From assembly GCA_001603075.1 (NCBI GenBank), contig LVBB01000006.1:202181-266180 (forward strand): a stretch of DNA of 64,000 nt. The letters are read 5' to 3'. Position 1 is the stretch's first letter. Each line of letters starts with the position of its first letter. Below are positions 18,432 to 26,100 of the stretch, piece by piece. Both the position numbers and the translations under genes were made by a program. Below the pieces are notes generated by a model. It had not been told where the DNA came from. It saw only the letters and a list, made by a program, of their open reading frames with translations, and did no database searches. This stretch comes from Phycisphaerales bacterium Planc_01. GTDB lineage: Bacteria > Planctomycetota > Phycisphaerae > Sedimentisphaerales > Anaerobacaceae.

Positions 18432-18955
18432 CCGACCAGGACAAGCCCATGGATGTGCAACCGCATTGGGATGGCAAGATCGAAGCGAAGATTCGAGCCC
18501 TGAAGGCCGTCGATTTCGAGCTGGCGTATCTGGCCTTGCTGACCTACGAAGGAATCAAACCTCTCAGTCGTTGGGAGAAGCCGACTGACGACCGGACATT
18601 GGTCGCGTTACGCGGGATGGGCCTGCACACCGAACGCGTTCGACGAAAAGTGCGTTCCGGCAAAGCGTTCGATGAGACGATCTTCAGCCGAACCTGCATG
18701 CCTCTGGAGATCTACGCCGAACACTTCCGGGATCGGCCCGTGGACAAATCCGCTGAGACGGTCAGGGTCGAGGGGTTCCTTTTCGGCTATCCCCCCTGCT
18801 GCGTCTCGCAGTACGTCCGGCAACCCTATGCCCCCCACGAGTTCCCTATGCAGCAGCAGGAGGTCCTGTTCCACTGGAGCTGCAGAGGGTGCGTCATCAC
18901 ACCTTCGCTGATCCGGCACTACGAACGGATCCACCGCATCGTCCACGCCTTCTGA
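18428..18955 (+). CDS. Cys-rich GYPPCC protein (DUF483-like), coupled to the upstream gene
   Basis: 175 aa, starting at ATG 18428, which overlaps the previous stop (ATGA). This implies translational coupling. The C-terminal half contains FGYPPCCVSQY followed by HWSCRGCVITPSLIRHYERI, giving two adjacent cysteines, a CxxC and flanking histidines. The GYPxCC motif recalls the DUF483 family of small proteins of unknown function; the assignment is tentative. The N-terminal half is helical and charged with no signal peptide, so it should be cytoplasmic, whereas its coupled partner is exported. Both proteins have potential metal-binding cysteines, which suggests a shared metal or redox task (inference). 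Confidence 0.65.
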   Translation: MTDQDKPMDVQPHWDGKIEAKIRALKAVDFELAYLALLTYEGIKPLSRWEKPTDDRTLVALRGMGLHTERVRRKVRSGKAFDETIFSRTCMPLEIYAEHFRDRPVDKSAETVRVEGFLFGYPPCCVSQYVRQPYAPHEFPMQQQEVLFHWSCRGCVITPSLIRHYERIHRIVHAF

Positions 18956-18967
18956 TCGCGCATCTGG

Positions 18968-18995
18968 GGCGGATCGCCCGTCGCCGCCTTTTTTT
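18968..18995 (+). terminator. Intrinsic terminator after the GYPPCC gene
   Basis: GGCGG (18968-18972) pairs with CCGCC (18984-18988) across an 11-nt loop and is followed directly by seven T residues. It ends the 17241-18955 operon 13 bp after the last stop. Confidence 0.65.
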
Positions 18996-19039
18996 CCGCC
19001 GCAAAACGCGACGAAGTCGGCAAATTGACCAGAAACCTC

Positions 19040-19067
19040 TTGAGAAGCCCCCCAGTCTTCTTATAAC
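19040..19067 (+). promoter_or_regulatory. Candidate promoter of the EF-G-like gene
   Basis: TTGAGA (19040-19045), 16-bp spacer, TATAAC (19062-19067), about 60 bp before the GTG start at 19128. Confidence 0.5.
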
Positions 19068-19127
19068 ATATTTGGTTTTGGAGGTAGGTAGACGCAAGCG
19101 GTCAAGGACCTTTTTGGAGGTTAGAAA

Positions 19128-21158
19128 GTGACAGCAACGGGCGACATTCGAAACGTGGTCCTCTTGGGACACGGCGGCAGCGGCAAGACGTCGCTGACCG
19201 AGGCAATGCTCCACAAGACCGGCGCCACCAGCCGGTTGGGAAGCGTCGATGACAAGACCAGCACGTGCGATTACTACGACGAGGAGAAGGAGCACCATCA
19301 CTCGATTCTATCGGCCGTGGTTCACGTCGAGCATGCCGGAAAACTCATCAACATCATCGACACGCCCGGTTATCCGGACTTCACCGGTCCGGCCATCACG
19401 TCTATCCCGGCTGCCGAAACCGCCATCCTTGTCATCAGCGCCACCGCCGGTATCGAAACCAACACGCGAAAAATGTTCCAGTTGGCCCGTGAGGCGAACA
19501 AGCCGGTCGTTATCGTTATCAACAAGATGGCCGCCGACAACGTCGAAATGGGTGAGCTGATCGGCACGATCCAGGAGACGTTCGGCTCCCAGTGCCGTTG
19601 TGCCAACCTTCCCGGCGCCGACAAGAACTCCGTCATCGACTGCCTCGCCAACAGCAGTGGCGACTCCCCCGTGGCGGACGTCGCCCAGGCCCACACCGAT
19701 CTGATCGAGAGCGTCATCGAAGCCGACGACGCCCTGATGGAGCGTTATCTCGGCGGCGAGGAGATCTCGGCCGACCAGGTCGCCTCGGTGTTCGTCACGG
19801 CCCTCAACACCGGAACGGTGATACCGATCCTCTTCACCGAGGCCCGCAACGAAGTTGGCGTCATGGAACTGCTCGACGTGATCACTCGGTGCACGCCGTC
19901 TCCGAGCGAAGCGGCCCCCGCCAGACTCGTCAACGGTGAGGCCACGATCGAGGTGAAGGCCGACAGCAACGGGCCGTTGGCCGGCCTGGTGTTTCGCGTG
20001 GGCTTCGACCCGAAGTCCAACATGAAGTACTCGACGATCCGAATCTTCAGTGGCACGCTGAAATCGGACACGAACCTGATGTACAACGACGAGAAGAAGG
20101 GCCTGCGTCCGGGCCACATCCTCAAGAGCCAGGGGGCCGAATACACCGAGATTCCGGCCGGTGTGGCCGGCGATCTGGTGACTCTGGCCAAAGTCGAGGA
20201 ACTGCGAGTCGGTGACGTGGTGCACGACGGCCGCATCTCCGGGAAATTCGTTATGCCGGCCGTTCCGGAGCCGATGTTCTCGCTGGCATTGGAGCCCGCG
20301 TCGCGGGGCGACGAGCAGAAGATCGGTGGAGCGCTCGAGCGGCTCTCCGAGGAAGATCTCTGCTTCAAGACCACGCGCGACCCGCAGACCAAGGAACTGG
20401 TGGCGCACGGCCTGGGCGAGCTGCACCTCCGCATCGTCCTTGAGAAAATGGAGAAGCGGTTCAAACTGGCCGTCAACACCAAGGAACCGAAGATCCCCTA
20501 TCGCGAGACCATCACGGGCAAGGCCGAGGGCCACTACCGGCACAAGAAGCAGACCGGCGGCGCCGGGCAGTTCGGCGAGGTCTACCTTCGGGTCGAACCG
20601 GCCGAGCGCAACAGCGATCCGCCCATGCAGTTCAGTTGGGACATCTTCGGCGGATCGGTCCCCGGCCAGTACGAGCCGGCGATCATCAAAGGCATCAATG
20701 ACGTCATGCAGAGCGGCGTAGTGGCCGGATTCCCGTTGCAGGATGTCAAGGTCTCGGTCTACGACGGCAAGTATCACCCCGTCGACTCCAAGGAAGTGGC
20801 CTTCCGCGCCGCGGGCAAGGGCGCCTTCATCGATGCAGTGAGTAAGGCCAAGCCTGCCCTGCTCGAGCCCATCGTCAACATGGAGGTCACCATCCCGGCC
20901 GAGAACGTGGGCGATATCACCGGCGATCTCTCCTCCAAGCGAGGACGCGTCGTCGGCCAGGAGATGCTGCCGGGCAACTTCATCGTCATCAAGGCCCAGG
21001 TGCCGCTGTCGGAAGTGACGCAGTACACCAGCCAGCTCAAGAGCGTCACCGGCGGCCGCGGCAGCTACGCGATGACGCTGAGCCACTATGAGCCGGTCCC
21101 GCCGAACGTACAGCAGCAGATCGTCGCTGCCCACAAGAAGGCGCAGGAGACCGAGTAA
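19128..21158 (+). CDS. Elongation factor G-like GTPase with altered G3 and G4 motifs
   Basis: 676 aa, GTG start with GGAGG 7 bp upstream. All EF-G domains are recognisable: G domain (1-270), domain II, then III-V ending SVTGGRGSYAMTLSHYEPVP. G1 is GHGGSGKT (14-21). G3 is DTPGYPDF (78-85), with tyrosine at the position of the usual catalytic histidine (DTPGHVDF). G4 is NKMA (132-135) instead of NKxD, losing the aspartate that reads guanine. The GHGGSGKT and DTPGY forms are typical of the EF-G-like/EF-G2 paralogue group rather than canonical fusA. No rpsL/rpsG/tuf genes are nearby, which also argues for a paralogue. Its biological role is not known. Confidence 0.85.
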   Translation: MTATGDIRNVVLLGHGGSGKTSLTEAMLHKTGATSRLGSVDDKTSTCDYYDEEKEHHHSILSAVVHVEHAGKLINIIDTPGYPDFTGPAITSIPAAETAILVISATAGIETNTRKMFQLAREANKPVVIVINKMAADNVEMGELIGTIQETFGSQCRCANLPGADKNSVIDCLANSSGDSPVADVAQAHTDLIESVIEADDALMERYLGGEEISADQVASVFVTALNTGTVIPILFTEARNEVGVMELLDVITRCTPSPSEAAPARLVNGEATIEVKADSNGPLAGLVFRVGFDPKSNMKYSTIRIFSGTLKSDTNLMYNDEKKGLRPGHILKSQGAEYTEIPAGVAGDLVTLAKVEELRVGDVVHDGRISGKFVMPAVPEPMFSLALEPASRGDEQKIGGALERLSEEDLCFKTTRDPQTKELVAHGLGELHLRIVLEKMEKRFKLAVNTKEPKIPYRETITGKAEGHYRHKKQTGGAGQFGEVYLRVEPAERNSDPPMQFSWDIFGGSVPGQYEPAIIKGINDVMQSGVVAGFPLQDVKVSVYDGKYHPVDSKEVAFRAAGKGAFIDAVSKAKPALLEPIVNMEVTIPAENVGDITGDLSSKRGRVVGQEMLPGNFIVIKAQVPLSEVTQYTSQLKSVTGGRGSYAMTLSHYEPVPPNVQQQIVAAHKKAQETE

Positions 21159-21538
21159 CCCCCGATCGGGTGCACACGAAAATCGGCTTTTTGACGGGCT
21201 CCGAGGTCTTGCGCTTCGGGGCCCGTTTCTTCAGATCGCCCCTTGACTACGGCGCGGCTCACATGTCATCAGGATTGATGACTGTGAAATCGCAACAGCC
21301 GCTGGACGAATCGGCCATTCGTCGTATCCTGTATCAGGTATACGGCGTCTTGACAGCGCGCCCCTGCACGGATGGAGGCATGCTCGCGTCAACAGGATAC
21401 CCTGCAACGGAGTCTGTTCTGCAGGCCAAGCCGCCATTCGGACGAACGCAAGCCGTCGGGACCCGTATGCTCAGAGGAGTGTGGTGAAAAGCGTTCTCGT
21501 TTCGAATTCATATCCAAATGGAGTGAAAGGAGAAAGCT
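21159..21538. other. Intergenic region between EF-G-like gene and coiled-coil gene
   Basis: 380 bp without a supported gene. It holds the terminator at 21194-21231 and a 7-bp inverted repeat GTCATCA-N4-TGATGAC at 21265-21282 that could be a regulator site. I see no convincing promoter. Confidence 0.4.
21194..21231 (+). terminator. Intrinsic terminator of the EF-G-like gene
   Basis: ACGGGCTCCGAGG pairs with CTTCGGGGCCCGT (two wobble positions) around a 6-nt loop and is followed by TTTCTT. It lies 35 bp after the stop codon. Confidence 0.8.
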
Positions 21539-22609
21539 ATGGACAGCCACACTTTGCCCCGTGCGCCGCAAATCGGTATCCCCCTGTCCCGTCCGGGCGG
21601 AGCGATCCTTGCCCTGTGTTTCGCGATCGTGCTGGCGGCAACGACGGAGGCGCCGGCCGAATCCCAGATCGTCGAACTCGAGCCGGGTGCGTACACGTAT
21701 CAACACGCCCAACTGATGGCTGACGCGCACGCCCGTTCGTTCGGCGAGCGCAGGCCGCCGGCCGTTCGACGAACCCCCGTCCGCGAGGAGGAACTGACAG
21801 ACCTGTGCCAACACCTGGATTCGCTCCAGGAGCAGATCCGACAAACCGAACAGAGGCTGCACGAACTGAGCCAGGCGACGCGACCGGCGCCGCAAGCAAG
21901 GCGGGAACCCGTCTATGGGGGCGATGGCGAGATCGCAGAACTGAACCACCGGCGCAACTGGCTTGCCGAGCAGGCGAATCAACAAGTAGTGGAGTTGAGA
22001 GAACTCCGCGAACACCTCGCCAACCGTGAGCGCCAGATCGCCTCGGAATTGCTCGCCATCCACGAGCAGATGCAGGACGTCGAGAGGCAACTCGTCGATC
22101 TGGACTGCCGGCGCCAGGAACACATGGAGCGCCTCGCGGCGGCACGGGAGCAACTGCGACAGATCGAAGCCCGGCTCCGCAATCTCATGGCCGAGGTAAT
22201 GGGAATGCAGAGGCACGTCGCCGAACGGATGGAGGAGAACGAGAGGCAGAGAGAGGCCATCCGCCATGCCATCGAGCGGACGCGACAGGAGGCCGAGCAG
22301 GTCCGCCGCCAACTCGAAGAGGTCCGCCAAGTGCCCGAACGCCTCCCCGAACCGACGCCGCGCCGTTGGCCGATGTATGTCCCGCCCGCGCCCTGTCCGG
22401 CACCGATCCCGGTCGCACCGTGCCCGACACAGGTGGTTTCCGTGCCGAGCCCGGACCCGGCCCTGCAGACCGAACTGCGACTTCTGCGCGAAGAGGTGAC
22501 CCAATTGCGTCAACGACTTCAGGAAGTGCCCAAACGCTCCGAGCTGATGTGCGTGCAGAACCCCTACGCTGTCGGCAGTGCCCGTGGGTACTACTGGCCC
22601 TGCCGATAA
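21539..22609 (+). CDS. Secreted coiled-coil protein, 356 aa
   Basis: AAAGGAG precedes the ATG at 21539. An N-terminal hydrophobic segment (about 22-36, AILALCFAIVLAATTEA) acts as a signal peptide or anchor. Residues 80-280 are a long heptad-patterned coiled coil rich in Glu, Gln and Arg (EQIRQTEQRLHELSQ, REQLRQIEARLRNLMAEV, ERTRQEAEQVRRQLEEVRQV). A Pro/Cys-containing linker (MYVPPAPCPAPIPVAPCP) follows, then a shorter coil, then the tail GSARGYYWPCR. No named family recognised. The architecture suggests a periplasmic or cell-wall structural protein. It is flanked by terminators on both sides and appears monocistronic. Confidence 0.7.
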   Translation: MDSHTLPRAPQIGIPLSRPGGAILALCFAIVLAATTEAPAESQIVELEPGAYTYQHAQLMADAHARSFGERRPPAVRRTPVREEELTDLCQHLDSLQEQIRQTEQRLHELSQATRPAPQARREPVYGGDGEIAELNHRRNWLAEQANQQVVELRELREHLANRERQIASELLAIHEQMQDVERQLVDLDCRRQEHMERLAAAREQLRQIEARLRNLMAEVMGMQRHVAERMEENERQREAIRHAIERTRQEAEQVRRQLEEVRQVPERLPEPTPRRWPMYVPPAPCPAPIPVAPCPTQVVSVPSPDPALQTELRLLREEVTQLRQRLQEVPKRSELMCVQNPYAVGSARGYYWPCR

Positions 22610-22630
22610 GATCTCGCCATCGTGACCGCC

Positions 22631-22672
22631 AAGGCCCCCGCCGCTGAAACCGCCACGGGGGCCTTTTGTTTT
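22631..22672 (+). terminator. Intrinsic terminator of the coiled-coil gene
   Basis: AAGGCCCCCG (22631-22640) pairs perfectly with CGGGGGCCTT (22656-22665), followed by TTTTGTTTT. A textbook Rho-independent terminator that insulates the blaI promoter downstream. Confidence 0.9.
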
Positions 22673-22719
22673 CCTGCCTTCCATGGTCGGCCGGTCGCCG
22701 AGAAAAAAATCCCACCGTC

Positions 22720-22735
22720 TACGAATTTTTTCGTT
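22720..22735. promoter_or_regulatory. BlaI-type operator 1
   Basis: TACGAA-TTTT-TTCGTT: inverted half-sites with a 4-bp spacer, one mismatch to operator 2. It overlaps the upstream edge of the -35 hexamer (22734). Confidence 0.7.
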
Positions 22736-22762
22736 GATTTACTACGAATTCGTTCGTATCTT
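22734..22762 (+). promoter_or_regulatory. blaI promoter with embedded operator
   Basis: TTGATT (22734-22739) and TATCTT (22757-22762) with a 17-bp spacer. Operator 2 lies between the hexamers, so bound repressor would exclude RNA polymerase, which predicts autoregulation of the blaI-M56 operon. Confidence 0.6.
22743..22758. promoter_or_regulatory. BlaI-type operator 2
   Basis: TACGAA-TTCG-TTCGTA: perfect 6-bp half-sites around a 4-bp spacer. It lies 23 bp from operator 1, about two helical turns, so two repressor dimers could bind the same face of the DNA. Confidence 0.75.
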
Positions 22763-22811
22763 TGCCGATAGAGACTGGTAGACGCAAAGACGCAGGATAC
22801 AGGAGACGCTC

Positions 22812-23195
22812 ATGGCCAGACGTAAGAGCCCCGGACCGACGGACCGAGAGATGGCGATCCTCAGCGTGCTGTGGCAGAGAGGGCCCAGCACGGTTCGTGA
22901 GGTCCACGAGGCGATAAAGACGGACAGCGACACGGGTTACACCACGACGCTCAAGTTGATGCAGATCATGGCCGACAAGGGCCTGCTGTCGCGCAGGGAC
23001 GCAGGACGACAGCACATCTACCGCCCTGCCGTCTCGCAGGAGAAGACGCAGAGTCAGGTCGTCGGCGAGGTACTGGAAAAGGTTTTCGCCGGCTCGGCAG
23101 AGAAACTGGTCATGCGGGCCCTGTCGGCGCGGAAGGTCTCGGCCGAGGAACTCAAACGCATTCGCGAGATGCTCGATGAAATGGAGGGAACATAG
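22812..23195 (+). CDS. BlaI/MecI/CopY-family transcriptional repressor
   Basis: 127 aa. A winged-helix domain (about 8-75) is visible with the family pattern LTDREMAILSVLW-like start (PTDREMAILSVLWQRGPSTV), recognition helix region GYTTTLKLMQIMADKGLL and wing DAGRQHIYRP. The C-terminal dimerisation helix SAEELKRIREMLDEME is where BlaR1-type proteases normally trigger inactivation. It is followed after 2 bp by a BlaR1-like M56 gene. Two palindromic operators sit in its own promoter. In BlaI/BlaR1 systems the membrane protease senses an envelope signal and its activation leads to BlaI cleavage. No beta-lactamase gene is near, so the signal here is probably not a beta-lactam (inference). Confidence 0.9.
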   Translation: MARRKSPGPTDREMAILSVLWQRGPSTVREVHEAIKTDSDTGYTTTLKLMQIMADKGLLSRRDAGRQHIYRPAVSQEKTQSQVVGEVLEKVFAGSAEKLVMRALSARKVSAEELKRIREMLDEMEGT

Positions 23196-23197
23196 TC

Positions 23198-26100
23198 ATG
23201 GCAACACTGGAAACCCTGCTATCGACGCAGATGATCGAGCGGCTGGGCTGGACGCTGGTCCACTTCGTCTGGCAGGCGGCCGCGGTTGCGCTGCTGCTGG
23301 CGGTCGTGCTGCGATGTCTTCGCCGGAGCAGCTCGAATGTGCGGTACGTCGTCGCGTGTCTGGCGATGCTGCTGATCGTCGCGCTGCCGCTGGTGACGAT
23401 GTCGCTTGTCGAGGTATCGAGGCCCGTCGCGGAGGCGGGCCCGACCCTCAATCCCCCGCTTGTGATGAGGACGACGCCCGTCGAGGTGGTGGAATTGCCT
23501 CTTGAGCCGTTCGACGCGCCGGTTGCGGAGATGCCGGAGCGGGTCGCTCACACACCCTGGACGCAGCGGATCGCCACCATGCTCGAGCCTGCCCTGCCTT
23601 GGCTGGTCTCCGGCTGGCTGCTGGGCGTCTTCGGGCTTTCCGCCTGGCACCTGGGCGGCTGGGCCCAGTTGCAGCGGATGAAACGCCGCATGGTCCGCGA
23701 GGTCACTGCCCCACTGCATGCAGCGCTCGCCGACTTGGCGAATCGCCTTGGCGTCCGCCGGACGGTCGGACTGCTCGAATCGGGGCTCGTCGAAGTCCCC
23801 ACCGTCGTCGGCTGGCTCAAGCCGGTGATTCTGCTGCCTGCCAGCGCACTTTCAGGCCTCAGCACCAAACAGCTCGAAGCCATCCTCGCCCACGAACTGG
23901 CCCACGTCCGCCGCTGCGATTACCTCGTCAACCTCGTCCAAACCGTCGTCGAGATCTTCGGATTCTACCATCCTGCGGCCTGGTGGATCTCGCACCGGAT
24001 TCGGGATGAACGGGAGAACTGCTGCGACGATCTGGCTGTGCAGGTCTGCGGCGATTCGCGACGCTACGCCCGCGCGCTGACCTGCCTGGAAGAGCTGCGC
24101 CACCATAGCACTGAACTGGCGCTCGCCGCCAGCGGAGGCAGCCTCGTCGGGCGGATCGCCCGGCTGCTCGGCCGCCCTGCTGTGGATAACCGCCGCTTCG
24201 CCTGGCTCCCCGGCCTGATCGCCCTGCTCGTCGTCGCCGCCATCCTCATCCCCACCGCCCTGCTCATCGCGGCGCCGACTGTACCACAGCCTTTGAACAC
24301 AGAGGCCGATTCAGCAGAAGCTGCGGGAGACGATAATGTCACACCGACACGACTCGTACATCGGAATGTCGAAGGACGGGTTGACCGCGAGTTCGGGTTT
24401 GAGCAGTTGATCCGCGAGGAAGGAGGTCGGTGGATTGTTGCCATACCCTATTCGACGCAGTCGCTCGGAAAGATGCGCTGCCACATGCGTGCCGACCGGG
24501 GCGAACTATGTTTTGATGGAGCGCTGAACCAGCCCACGCCGGACGGTGGCACATTCCGTGGCAATGTGGTCATTGAGATCGCTTCGAGCGAACCCAACAG
24601 CGTCGATACGTGCACGCTCTATCTGAACGAGGTGACCTTCTCCGCACAGAACAAGCGATTCACCGGTTCCGGACCCGTTCGCCTGGTTGCCGACGCCACC
24701 GAACTGGTCGGCCGAGGACTGGAGTTGTCTTTTGACGAACCACCAGACCTGTCCGATCCGAGCCGACTCACGGTCATTGCCGGAGTCGGCGTGCAAATCG
24801 CCCCCTCGGGCTCTCTGATCGTCTCGCTCGTGGAGCCCAAGATAGAGGTCTCGGAGAAATCTGCATCCAGGCAACCCGCGTCGGTCCGCGCGCGGACCGA
24901 AACGGCTGACAGTCGCGCACCCTCACCGGATGAGAAGCCCAGGGTCATGCTGGATATTGAGCCGAGTGCTGACGCAGCAGACCGCCAAGTACTGCTGAGC
25001 TTCACCATGGCGGAAATCGTAACGGAAGAAGCACTGGATCGTGCCACGGCCCGACAGCTTCGTGCCCTTCTCACCGACGCATCGCCCGACGCCAAATTCA
25101 ATCTACCAAGCGTGGAAGAGCTCCAGAAGCCCGTACAGTATATCGTCAGCAAATACGCGAACATCTGCAACCAAATAGATGACGCCGCCAGAGCCTTCAC
25201 CGATCTGCTGGTGTCACGGGGTTATGCGACCGTATGTGACAGCCCTGAAATGCTGATCCGCCTCGGCGAAAGCGGTCACCTCAGGGTCATGGGACCTCCG
25301 GCGCCTCCCAGCCAGACGGACAATTCTGCTCTGAGTCTGGATGTGACACCGACCGCCCCGCATGACGCCTACGGCATCCAGCTTACTCTGGCACTGCGTG
25401 CAAGAAACCTGGTGTCCCTCGACTCGGAGGGCAGGTTCTCCGCGAGGGCAGCCTACGCCAGCTTCGATCTCGCGCTATCTGCCCGGAATAAGCAGTGCGT
25501 CATGCTTACTCTGACCACGGCCGTCGCCCTTGATGCGAAGACCACAACGACTCTGTTGTTGGTCAAGCCGACCCTCATCGAGCCCCCCGCTGCCTCTGCG
25601 CTCGCGCCGTCCGCCTCCGAGCGGGCAACCGCCGACGCGGCTCGCGAATTCGTCCGGACCGATCCGATGGTCCGCGAGTTGGCGAAGAGAATCGCGGAGA
25701 TAGAAATCGAATTGCTGGAAGCGCAGCAGACGTTCCTGCCGGAGCATCCCGAAATCGTCCAGAAGAAACAACTGCTCGAAGCACTCCGCCGCCGGCTGGA
25801 CGAGCGACGCCGCGAACTGCAGCAGGAACTCGACGATGACCTCGCCACACGTCTGCCTTCCGTCCGCGTGTCAACCAAAACGCCAGATGACCGTGCGTCC
25901 TCACGGGATGACAAGCCCAAGGTCATGCTGGATATCGAGCTGGTCAAGTTCCTGACGGACCGGCCACTGAGTCCTGAGGCAGCGACACAGTTGTCGGGCC
26001 TGTGGGACCAGATGTACGCAAGGCGAGAAACCGGACGAGAGCAGCGAGGTTCACTTCCGCGTGTGGACGAGTTGCAGATTTCGCCTCAGGCTCTGCTCGA

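Noticed and set aside
19308-21134. 608-aa minus-strand frame inside the EF-G-like gene
   Set aside because: Antisense shadow of a conserved translation-factor fold.
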